Source of the DNA: Stratiolaelaps scimitus
Taxonomy: Eukaryota > Arthropoda > Arachnida > Mesostigmata > Laelapidae
Assembly (NCBI GenBank): GCA_019614645.1
Contig: JABWDB010000019.1
Coordinates: 852,501-916,500, forward strand
Length of the DNA: 64,000 nt
Direction of reading: 5' to 3'
The notes below the pieces were generated by a model, which ran no database searches, was not told the DNA's origin, and worked only from the letters and a program-made list of their open reading frames with translations. This document shows, one piece after another, positions 11,332 through 23,752 of this stretch. Made by a program: the position numbers and the translations under genes. How positions within the stretch are numbered: the stretch's first letter is position 1; every line of letters begins with the position of its first letter.

Positions 11332-12858
11332 TACAGTCTCCACCTTCACTTATAATTGCCATTGTGAACGGTTGACCGAAAGTCGGAAACCCCGAGAGAA
11401 GTCGTAGCATGCATTTATTTCCACCCTTTTTTCCTCCCCTCCTGGTCGTTAGATAGATTCACAGATCCCCTTGCTCGATAATTGTGCTCTCTATTTCCAA
11501 CGAAATTTATTGCCACACTAAGACGAATCCTAGAAAAACGACAGAAATGCATCCACGTTCGAGTGCTACCTAAATTGATGCGTGTTATAACCAGACACCC
11601 CAGCGTTCGCGGAACCTATTCGAAATAAGCTCACCAATCAGTTAACAACAACAACATGACATTCTTCATGTTTATTGAAAAACAAGCACGCCCCCTTTGG
11701 TTGGTTGGTTTCTTGGTTGTCACATCGGTCCTCTCGTCTCTGAAACACACATCGCTGTCCTACGATATATTCTCCCTTTTCGATAAGTTCGTACATGGCT
11801 TAAGCCTGCACCCCCGCGGCCACATCCGCTCGTCGGCTCCCCCGCCCTGATCATTCGCCTGTTTAACCTCAACGATGGCTGCTCACCAGTTGTTGATTCT
11901 GAATTGATTCGTCGATCAGCTTCTCTCTCTTATGCTGATCCTCATAGATATTATTACGTTCGAGCGGCCGTCACCATTATTACGCAGCGATCCATACGTG
12001 CCGAATTCGTGGAGACGCACCCTACGGCACAGTTTGATTTATCACCTGTCTCGATAACCCTCCCGCTCTCTGCGTATATATATATATATCTAGATTCGTT
12101 TTCCACAGTCTACACTTCTCATATTATGCGTTTGTTTATTTTTGTCATCGTCACGTGTGTGCCTATATCAATGTATACATTTCGTCACGTTCCACCATCG
12201 AACTTCTGTTGCTGCTGCTGCTGTTTCTTCTTTGTCTCGATCTGTGTGCTCGTGGGCGGCTCTTGAACAGGTGTTCTATCTCTGGGTGATAGCCCCTTCC
12301 TTCATATCTGTAAGTCTGTATATATATATATCGTGTATGCACGTATGTGTGTATATATATATATATTTTGTTTTTGTATCTCATATGTACAGGTTATATG
12401 TACAGGGCTTCGTTCTCTTACACGGACTCATACATTGTTGATGGAGTTTCAACCAATTCCTATCTATCAGATATCGTCATTGTTGTGTGATATACTCTGA
12501 GGGTGATGTATAATGTGGCGTTCGATCAAGATCCCTTGCGTACTGGTTGTTGTCAACATCAACTTCCCACGATCTTCATAGTCGAATATTTGGCTATATT
12601 ACACGTGGATAATGATATGTTCAGCCAATAAACATCAGAGGCGTACATTATAATTACGCTATTCTATGCCCACCTCCTCATCTATTGTCAGTTATATAAT
12701 CACTTATATATTAGTACTATTTTACATTATGACTTGATATATGATCGTAATATTGTTACGGAGTTCATTTAGCCTGCGTGTCAACACTGATTCTGAGCGT
12801 TTTTTCGATATGACCTTAATGATATATGCCTTCTCTTTACTGTTAGCAATAAACGGTC

Positions 12859-12882
12859 ATATATATATATATATATATATAT
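12859..12882. repeat. (AT)12 microsatellite
   Basis: An uninterrupted AT dinucleotide run between unrelated flanks. A second, shorter TA run lies at 12075-12089. Confidence 0.9.
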
Positions 12883-14014
12883 TCATCGAACTTCTGATAC
12901 TATTCCGTATGCGCTATTACGATTAGTCTTATTATTTCATTACTGTTATTAATATGATTATGATTTTGTATCACTCGATAGGTTAGAACAGCGCACCAAA
13001 CAACACCTTAAGTCCTTCGTTTTTCAACACGGTTTTCGTTCAAACATGAACCCCGCACCCGCCTTGTAACGTTCTACCTCACGTATCGTTTCACGGGCGG
13101 ACACGCTTCCCACATCTATAATACATGCTTTTCGACATCCAACGCAATAGATAGATGGTACTAGATATGTCGATACTGCTGGACACATGGCCGGCATTGT
13201 CTGCATCGGTTTCATCAGTTGTCGCATCAACACTCGCAGCTTCTGTTAATCTCTACAGGGTATCTACTAGTCTCAATCTCAATATGCCCCAAGCATTCAC
13301 GTCTCCAGCACGAATATCACTTGCCCCTATACCGAAGAGCTCTTCCCGGGTTCGTATTCCACCTCCCCCTACACCATCGGTCCCAGCGTTCATTCAGCGC
13401 TGGACATACTTTGTGGCCATCCATGGGGTTGACTTTACCATTGCACGTATTCAATTAATTTATCTCACCAGCTCGATTGTATATAGTTCGTCGCAGTCTT
13501 CCTGTAGCTCTTCCCAATACGTTGCTTTTTGGTTTTTTGCTGTAACGAGATCACGACCGCACGCCGAGCACTCGACAGGTCGAGTAAACTAGGCGGGCCC
13601 CCCACTCGTCATTGAGGTATATTCCACACCTACTCACTACTATCTCGGTTCTGATCCACCGTCCATTTTTCGATGTTCCTGTACTTGTGTATGCACTCGT
13701 CAGTGTCACCTGTCAGTTATCCTGTTCATTCTAGCCACGTAAAACAGCACAGTACACAAGCAAACGTCCCGCAGCGCAACCGATCTAGTATGCTACAATG
13801 ATCAGTCTCGGGAAATGGTGCTGCTGCTACTGCTGCTGCTGCTGTTAGCCAACAAAAGTGAGCATCTACATATATATATATATGTCTGATTGAAAGAATT
13901 GGTTTCATCGTTAGTATCACTGGCAAATAACGCATCAGCGATACAGTCGGAATTTGTGCTCGTCCCGCCCTAAATTTTCACTATGCTACGCTGCATATTC
14001 TGTTCAGGCAATAC

Positions 14015-14046
<32 letters not shown>

Positions 14047-14047
14047 A
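14015..14047. repeat. Compound (AT)n(GT)n microsatellite
   Basis: AT repeats (14015-14030) pass directly into GT repeats (14031-14047), a common compound microsatellite form. Confidence 0.9.
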
Positions 14048-17000
14048 TTGCGTGTGATTCATACAAATATACGGCAGCCATGCCTGTATTATATCTAATC
14101 TGTGTTCACACATCTTTTCGCTCTAGTTGCTTCCTCATTCGCTCCCGTCTCCCCACGAGTGACACCATACAGGGCCGCTGAAAGCTCGGTTTGACCACAT
14201 CATCTCCCGCTCCCGTATTCCGTACGACAGCGTATGAATAGTTCTGAGTAGCTTAGACGTGATGCTTTGTATTCCTTCTCGTTTACGCTTCTCGTATCAT
14301 TATTATATGCTACACGGTACAATTTGGTTCAATCTGCCTCGCGGGGCACATCACACATGTCGGCTTCGACGCGTTGACATTATTCTTGGGTTACAAAATA
14401 GGCAACAGCGAAATGTTGATTCCATCGAAGGCGGTCGCCAGATTGACTTGGAAATTACGCCGCTCGTTGCTATCCGTCAATCTGTCTCTGTTCGTGTGCG
14501 TGCGTCTGTACCGACTCTGCGTGGGTGGGTGGGTTTATCGACTTCAGTTTTAATTACTCCGACTCGACGTCCGACTAAAACGAGCGGAAACTCAACGCGA
14601 ACGATGCGCACTAAAATGACGCACACGTGTAACATTGTGTGTGTGTGTGTTTTTTTCTGTGTCTTTTTGCTATAACAACAAGTAAAATTGCAAACGATAA
14701 CAACGGTAACGAGATAACGACGAGAGAAAAGCTGAAACTTCTCTATAAAATAGCTAAAAGATAAACTAGGTATATGACAAAAAAAAAAGTTTAAAACAAG
14801 GATGAACATGCGTGTATAGATGTTCATGTCACGTGATCGTTCTCAAGGGCAAACAGCTCCGAGTAATAGCCGGTGGGTTTTAGGCCGGGCTCTGTGCTGG
14901 TAGTCATTAGCGGCGCGTTTCTTGGGCAACATCAACGGCGCGCGGAATAGGCCCCATGATCGTTGATCTCTGACAAGCTCTATTCGATTCGGTTAGTTAA
15001 TTATTTTTCTCGTTGTATAGCTCAATAGCTTAATAGGCTAGCCGTTCTGTAACGATGTGCGTAACACCGCCGTGCGAAGCTGCAGCACTACTGACGGGTT
15101 TACGTATGACAAATACTTTGCTGGGCTACGGATACATTTCCGAAGGTCATGTGGCCGGCAATGCGACATCGAATCGTAACTCGAATTCGCAATGAGATGT
15201 TGAATATCTCACAGGCCAGGGTTAACATTCGATGGGAAGAGACGTGTATGGAAATCAATACAAACGACAGAAACACTACGTGCGCACGTAAACATACGCA
15301 ACGTTCCGTTGTTTGTCAAGAGCTGAACAAGAGGAGAATTTAGAGTCGAAATAATTAGGCACGCAGTCTTTTTCTCAATAGCATCTCTATGTCTAATAAA
15401 TGAACGTCACTATACGCTCGCTTGTCTCAGTTCATGGGAATCTGTCCATGTGTGAGATTAAACAAAACACTTATTCTCATTTAACTTGAACTGACCTCAC
15501 GTCCCATGTTTTCGTGATGGGAGTCCGTCAAGTCACAAATGGAGAAATGGAAGCTCTTTCGACTCACCGACCCAACTCATGTCCGAACATTGAATTTCGT
15601 ATTTATGCAATGACTTAGCAAGTACAACAATAGCTAACGAACTGCTTCATTCAATGCAGTAATAATAATAGTTATAATAATAATAATGTCTTTTTGTTTG
15701 AGGAAAGGGAGACATGTTCGTCCTTACCTAAATGACTCAAGATTACATCCTCTAGATATGGAGTAATGCATGCGGCCTGGCTAACCAAGCCACCTTTACT
15801 CAGAATCCTGACTTTGACTTGAGGCCGCTAAAGTCGGGGTCGAATGAAATCCTGCCCCTGACACATTGCTGTTTTAAACTTCCTCACATTTCGGCCTTCG
15901 TGAATCCTTCGTGAAAGCCTTCATACACATCTCAACGAAGGTATGGATCGTTCGCTCTAATGTGTGTGTGTATCTGTGTGGGTGGTATGTGTATATCTGT
16001 TATGCGTTTATCACGAGTTCATCAGTATACAGATACCGCTATTGTTACCTCCCACTTCGTTCGTTTCATAGATTTGTTTCTCCTCATCATCGCTCATCCG
16101 TTTTCCTCATGAACCTAGCTGTCCTTCGAGCCTTCCTCAATAAGGATATCTGGGAGCAGCTTTCTCTCACGGAAATCTTGAGCAGGGCTGCAACTCAGCA
16201 TGTGAACGTTATTTCGTCTCCAGCCGCCATCATTCCCGTTCGATTCTGTTTCGCAACGGTGCCAAATGTTCGTGTGTATGTTCCTCGCATACGCCGTCGA
16301 CATACGAATTACTAACAGCCATCTTCAGCAACCAAGTAGACAAGACCATCGTCGGTCACAAAGCGTCGGACACTCCACGATTTCAAGAGCTACGCTTGCT
16401 ACCATAACTATGTACCGCTACTGCTACACTGAGGCTGCAAATAAACGGAGGCTCTTCTTTACTGAAATACGACGCTGTTTCGATATAGTGGGGTCATTCC
16501 CCGCTCCGTTGGGTACCTTCCAGTCGATCGAACGATCGATCGATCGCCGCCAAGCTCTTCACTCCGGTTGTTTATAGCGAATCGTAGTAACATGTCAGTC
16601 GATGCCATCACCCCATGGGTCACACGTTCAGCGTTTCACGTGCAATGATCGCGTTGATCAATCTGCGGCGGCGCATGGTTCACGGAGCTCCGCGGTCGGA
16701 GGACACCGTGACTGGCACCCAAACTTAGCGCACGTACCGTCTCTGGCGGAATGCCGTAACGTCACTATTATATTTTACAGAACGGACGGAAAAATATGTT
16801 TCGGATATGTTACGACTCGTCGACTCATTGTCTTGTGCTGCTGTAAGTTGGATTTCTCCTCTTGTTCTCTATATCCCCCTTTCAGCGTTGACTTCATCTG
16901 TACAGCTCAACATCGCATAGTGTACAGTCTATCTATGATCTAGTTAGTTGGTGAGGTGTCGAGCTCTAACGACACTGGGCAGTTCGGGTTTTCTTTTCAA

Positions 17001-17310
17001 CCGATGTCACGACGTCACCGGAACCACGAACGTGCCCACAACTTTTTCTTTCCCCTCGACAATTTGCCTGCTCCTGATAACAATTCGGATTACGAACTAT
17101 AGACGACCGTCGCGGAATCAATCAGAATGTACGAACGGCTGACGTTCTCCATGGCGAAGTCGTGTACATGAGATATTTGCCGCGTTCGCCCAGTCCACGT
17201 CCATTGCCGCTCAAAGCTAGAGCTGGAGCGGGGGACCGCATTACGGTCCATTAAGGGTCCTGATGACCCGGAATCTGATTCCGGACAGGGATTTCTGGCA
17301 GCGGTGCCCT

Positions 17311-17599
17311 TCAGTAAAACTCATCGTATATGATGACGTCACTGAATGATCGGTTCTTGAGACATGTGTCAACGACGCCGAGAATCTTGTGTACTCGTCG
17401 ATCGAGCGCTTCGAGATGTCCGTCGAGAAGGATCGGAGCTACGGCGTCGGAACCCATACTCTGGCGCAGCTTTTTGCCCAGCCGGTTTCCCGGGGTCATA
17501 ACGAACTTCAGCAGCGTTCTCAGTGTAGATTGCCGAATTAGACAGCACTGGTAGAGTGGAGCAAGAATCGACATCTCGTCGTGGTTAGCCTTGCCGAAC
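17311..17599 (-). CDS. FAM20C-like exon 9: C-lobe and stop
   Basis: It begins [19 protein letters not shown], matching 'FGK..HDE.SIL.PL.QCC' of the family. It continues through the C-lobe ([16 protein letters not shown]) and ends at TGA (17313-17311). The acceptor is CCTCCACAG. Confidence 0.96.
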
Positions 17600-17993
17600 C
17601 TGTGGAGGATGTACATACACGAACAAAAATCAAAACGAAAACATGAATAATGTGGCGATGCGTACAATCGTAGTGACCAGATAATCGTATACATAGTTAT
17701 TTTTATCATCATTATAGTACATTTGCACGTAATGACAAATCACATAATTGGGACTACCTCTGCAGTGGGGATAAAGGTGTTGGTTGTATTACAGTGCGAT
17801 ACACTGAACATATATATATATATATATATAAGAAAGGAAATACATTATTTGCACCGGCTTTCTCATCTAAGCTATTCACCACAGTAGTGTTGGACCCTTA
17901 TCCACTGGGTTTCGTAAGTGCTCTCTCAAACTTCACTCTCTGCCATCGTGGAACTTCATTCAGTACTTGTCCGAGACATAGAAATATTCTCGG

Positions 17994-18080
<87 letters not shown>

Positions 18081-21000
18081 GTGTATATTGATATCTAGTG
18101 AAGCAAAACGAAGCACGTAGCCCTACAAGCAGGGCAAGTAGTTCCCAAATAATAACTGCATTGAATCCACTCAGTTGTTCAGTTATTTATTTACCGGCAG
18201 TTCAATTATACCTTCCTACATAATACGACTTGAAAGCCACACGGAAATATAACGTAATCTACTTCATGACCTAATCATACACTCTGTATACTGCTCATTA
18301 TGAGATTCGTTTTCTCCTCGTCATAGGCCTTTAGAACTCACCCTCGTCCGTGGTCTAAATGAACCGGGGCGGATTCGTTACCGAACAGTTTGAACGTCTC
18401 ATAGTGATGGCGATCCATGTTCCCTGTGAGGAAGTCTAGCACCGCCATATCGGTGAGGTCGGCCAGCCGGCGGCCCGCGTTGTACGGAGGAGTCTCTTTG
18501 ATCAACTCGCAGTAATCAGGATCGATCTCCCACGCGGCCTTTCGTCGCCGGTTGTACGATCTATTGTGCATGAACACAACAAAAAACAACAACCAATGGT
18601 GATGATGATGAAGTTGGGTATAAGGCCAACACATATATATATATATATATATATATATGTTAACTTTTAAACTCCACTCAAATACTGAGCGTCGTTTCCA
18701 TTCCGTTCCGTGGCTGGGCTTCAGAACATCAGGAATGGACTTCTACACAGTTCGATACAGGGGCATATTGTAGTATTGAGGCAAGGCTATCATCTCCCTC
18801 GGGAGTGACCTTGATAGCCTCGACCTGGAGCCCTGTCCCCACCGCATCACAAACTATTGTATATATTAAGACACATACAATACTATGAAATAAGTATAAT
18901 TGAACGTTTTCAGCTGTATTATTATTATTATATTATTGATACTGTGATATTGTTTTCATAATCGAACGGTATTCTAGTTGCTGGAGGATATCGTTGAAAC
19001 GCTGCCTCTCTCAGCCATACCTTCTCCAGGGGTGTCTCCACGAGGTTCGTGGGGCGATATCCGTTGAGGGCAGGAATGCTGCAAAGGAGCCCTCGAGGTC
19101 ATCCGGATGTCCACATATCGCGTGTGATGTATCGCAGTAGTAGCTGCAGTGGCCGCTGAAGCAAAGGTTCTTCGCTGCAAAAACACAACCAAAAAAATCC
19201 ATCTGTGTGTCACATAAAGTCATAGTCATACATCGTAATATACCATTTAGTTCTATTTCAATTATTAACTATTATACTGGACTTGTATGTTCACAACTTG
19301 TTCATATAAATTCCCTTATTATCTCGAGAGCAAACAAAGTAAACATTATGTCCGTTCCGACACTTCTTTCCGTTACTGTTATCGAGATTTTCAACCTATA
19401 ACATTCTATCAAATCTATAGGTTGTCTCTCTCTCTCTCTCTCTCTCAGGCCGAGCTGTCCTACGATGTTAACCGTAGGCAAAGAAGGCATCTTCATCTCT
19501 TGGAAAATTTACGAGCTCGTACGATGACTGGAGAGCTCTGATTACAGTCTACGCCATCAAACAGCTCCATAAACGGTTACTCGTCTGTGTAAGCGAGAAG
19601 ATCTGTGTTATTATACGTTAACCTGGCGTCATTTACTGCGTCATATGCTACTGTTGCTGCTACTACCTTGTTACTGTCAGCAAACCCTTTTCAATCCCTG
19701 ATTGGACAAAAGCACTGGAGCCGATCTGAACCGGCGGCGTGTATCCGAACAGCTGTACACTTCATAAAACAGGTTGTAGAGAGGAGTAATCAAATCAATC
19801 ACACTGCTAAGAACACGTTGCCAAACGGAACACGCCATAAACTTTACCCTTTATGCCGTGAACGTGCATCACCCGCACCCCCGCTAAACATTGTATACAT
19901 GCATTGATATAGCTATGCACACAACAGCAATGTTACACCGACAACATATTTATCCCCGCCCGCGGCACAGATGACTCAAAAGTTGAGTATACCTTCTCAT
20001 TCGGGCCCCTCTACCTCGGCGAGTGTTATGGAGACGAGCTCTAACACTCGATCTAGGATCAATCCTGATCTCTGCGAGGCACGGTAGATTTGCATAGCAT
20101 AGCACGGCCTTCCAAGTGAGTCACGTGTGAGAAACGGCTTCAGCAGGCGGATGGCAACGCGCTCTAATAAAATGCCGAAAATATCCACGTAACGAAAATC
20201 GGCGCTAGATACTCTGCGCGAGCTACCGCTAACAGCACACTATTCTATTACAATATAGACATTCGAACAAACAGTATCTGTAATCACTTTCCCTTTGAGA
20301 TTTTCCAGCTGAGCTCATTCGGCCGACAGGATGTTTCAGTTACAGAATTTCATATCTCGTCGCGTCGTTTTGTGGCGTTTACAAGGATATATCTCTTCGC
20401 AGCGATTTTCGCTCTTTACACTGTTGGCCTAAAAATAAGCCATCACGCGAACCGGCCAATGATCATCTCACGGCAGCCCAGTAAGATCAGTGGCGATCTG
20501 CAACAGTGTTCCGGCGCGCCCACCACTCACTGTTGTCCATTGGCGTTGCGGCTTCTTTGCCGCCGTATGCTTTTTCAAGATACTACGTGAGACCGAACGA
20601 GGGATCCGATCAAGGCCCAACCCGTCGTCAGCCTGTCCGCTTCAATGATTTGCTTCACTGGTGGGGTTGCCGTTATTTACCGCTTGCTGTTGCTCGGCGG
20701 TCTTCCTGGTGGCGTCCTCACGTGGACCAGCCAGAAGCACACCTCTTCTTGCGTCAAGCCAATCAGCATGCGGAACCGGCAACGCCCAATATTCCGGCCT
20801 AGGGTGGCGAATTAATATATCTTAAGGCAGTGACGACTACACACGTCGATGGCTACTACTAGTTGACAATGAGATAACGGGGAGAGATCGAAGTCAGCCA
20901 TGTTAGCATATTCAGCGGAGAAATGACACTGCTTTCAGTAGTTGTCGCGCCATAATTGTTGTACTAATGGTCGTCGTAGCTTAGAGCTCATTAGGTTCGT

Positions 21001-23716
21001 GGCACAAACACATGTTGCTGTTCATTATTGACAGATCGTCAATATGATTGATTGGCGCTTGTGATTTATCTGTGCTGACATAATATAATAGGTAGCTGTT
21101 CATATTGATCGGGTACACGTGTGCAAATTGTTCGAAGGGTTCATAGATCCGCTTCATATTTTGTGAACACTTTATACCCGTGCACGTAACCGATGAGAAC
21201 ATGGCCATAACGGGAGCATTTTATTGTTCGAACTCAAGTGCGTGGCGTCAGCATATTACAGAGCTCTGTTCAGTGAACAGAGAGCTTCATTGCAGGCCAG
21301 CCTTTTTATAGTCACCTCAACAGCAAGTACGTAATGCACGACAACAGATTCCGACTCGCAGACGCAAGCAAACGCTCCAATGTATGCCGCGTTCGCTGCA
21401 GCTGTTTCATCTAGTTGTACCCTTTTCGTGTATAATCAACAAATTTGCGCGTATCCGATAAACTCGCCTCGGAGTAAAACGATTCCGGGCCCCTCATTGC
21501 TTCGAAATTTGCTTCACCAGGTAGAATGGTTGCAAGCGTTTTTCAATCGTTTCAGGCGTCTTTGTAATTCGGCAGGGCTGTATGTGGCAGGCAACGAATC
21601 TTGGACCAATTGTGCCAGGCTGAAGGGTTCGGCAATTCAGCGCCTCCGTTTTCCGCGTAAGCTTGTAAGCTCGCTGGCCCCGCACGTCTAGAGTACGAAG
21701 CGGTTTCTAATACAATGAGCGTATGGTCATATTCTCGAAGGGAGCTTCCCGCATCCAAGAACCTGATTACCACGAATTACTATGAAAAGATAACTGGAGG
21801 AGTGACCATCCAGTCTAGATAAGACATCGCACCAAAAAGCGAAAGTAATGGGCATGTCCCTTGTTACGCCATCAAGCGACGACTGGGAAGCATGTTGAGC
21901 TTCATCGGACACGAATCAGTGACTATCCGGCTCACCAGGAACTTGTCGCAAACATCACAGCCAAAAGGCGGCCCGTAGCGTGATACAGCGAGGTAGTGTC
22001 GCTCAGTGAACTATGATAATTGCACATCTGGCAGAGATTTCGCTCACTGGAAATAATTAACAAGGAGAGAATCGCAAGGCCCACAGTGTGATTTCACTCA
22101 TTAACCTAAATAACACAGTAACAGCCAAAGTTGCTGACCTGAAAAGGCGGCCGCCCACCAACCAGCCAGGCCTGTCATGCCTGATGTCATGACAAGCCTC
22201 ATGCCTTTCCTGTGTGGATTTGATCAGCTGGCCAAAGCAGGCGAACGTGATCGCTCGCCCGAATAGATTGTAGACAAGCCGTGCAATGATCGGCGAACGC
22301 ACCGAATAAAATGGAAGTGTCCCAGGTTTGAAAAAGATCATATATTCAGAAAACCTTGCTGAACCACGGGTATAAAACAAATAGATAGAACTTGCAGCAA
22401 ACCCGTCATGAAGTTGACTTGACCTGTCCCAAGAGATCGCTTCGATTAGATGTAAAATACGCACAGGCTATAACGAGCGCAAATGGACTAAAGTCGTAAC
22501 AAGACTTAATCCCATCTCAGACGACCAAGGAGAATTATTATCGTCCTCAGCTGTGGCGTAATTTGAGCCTCTGATAAACGATAATGATGCAAGGGAAGAG
22601 GAGGCAGAGCTAAATCATTTATACGGACAATATAGTGCGCTTTGAGTTGGATTCGATTGCGTAAGCCTATGCTCATCTTTAGGTGATTACTATTATTATT
22701 ATATCTGTAGGGAGGAACGATTTTGCTATTGCGTTTGGCGTGAGATCCCACACCTGTGCACCCTGTAATATCTGGCATCGCCTTGTATCAGACGCATGGA
22801 CGAGAGGACGAAGGATACCCCGCAGGTTCGAGTTTGTGACCACCACCAACCCGAAGGTCATGAATTGCCGCTGAGTGTGCCAGTGGTGTGACGATGATTG
22901 GAGTCCGCCTTGCGGCAGCCAGGAACCCGCCGGAGGTCCGAGCAGAGAGTAGTGAGGGTTCCAGCTAAGTCCGCAGAATATCCAGTTTGGTACTGGTCGG
23001 GTGTACGTTGGGCTCGCCAGGAAATGGCTGCTGGCGCGGCAGCAGCAGCGGGAGCAGCTGCTACTTAAAGAGGCTCAGGCAAGGAGCGGCGGCGGCGACC
23101 TAAGAGGGCCTAACAAGGATAAGCCGCGCTAAAGCTGCTCAGACAGCCTTGAGCGAGGTGGGGCCGGTCGGAAAGGCTCAAGGAGGTGGCCTAAGAATTA
23201 TACGGCCGACAGCTCTCCTTCTAGCTGACGAACGGCCTGACTGGCATGGAGCTGGTCGTTCTCCCTATCTTTCCTCTTGGCGTCCAGGCGTCTTTTTCTC
23301 TCTCCCAGACCAGCCAGCCATCACCATGCGTATTACAAAATATCTTGAGGCGGTCCAAGGGCGCCATGTCTCGCGAATCGACCCTGAACACCCTCGTTCT
23401 TGTGGCAATCAATGAGAACCACCCAAGTCTCTCTCGTTCTCCGTTCGGTCTAATTCCTTATCCACTCGTTACACCCGCACATCGATCCGCCTGCACCATC
23501 AGCCTTTTCCGTGTACCCTTCTACACGTAATAGCTGTAGTGCGGTCCACTTCTGTGGCAGAGAAAATGACGAGACAAATAGCTTTTTTTCTTTAATCCAT
23601 ACAGCGATTAGATACATACATGCGTCGGGGAACGAGAACGAGTTCGTGAGCGAGTTTCCGGCGAACGCTGTTTCATCTGGATAAAGCATGGTGTAACAAC
23701 CGGAAAACGGGTCCGG

Positions 23717-23752
<36 letters not shown>

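Larger units (their letters stand above)
8830..17310. other. Gap between convergent IR and FAM20C genes
   Basis: Both flanking genes end here. I recognise no gene. The stretch holds a SINE copy (11.2 kb) and microsatellites near 12.08, 12.86 and 14.02 kb. It also has a GA-rich run near 9.94 kb and a GATATTATGA-type tandem run near 10.38 kb. The 3' UTR of the kinase must occupy its right part, but I found no AATAAA on the minus strand close to 17311. Short open readings here do not resemble known proteins. Confidence 0.55.

Noticed and set aside
17794..18120. Readings rich in Tyr-Ile on both strands
   Set aside because: They are simply the translation of TA dinucleotide runs.
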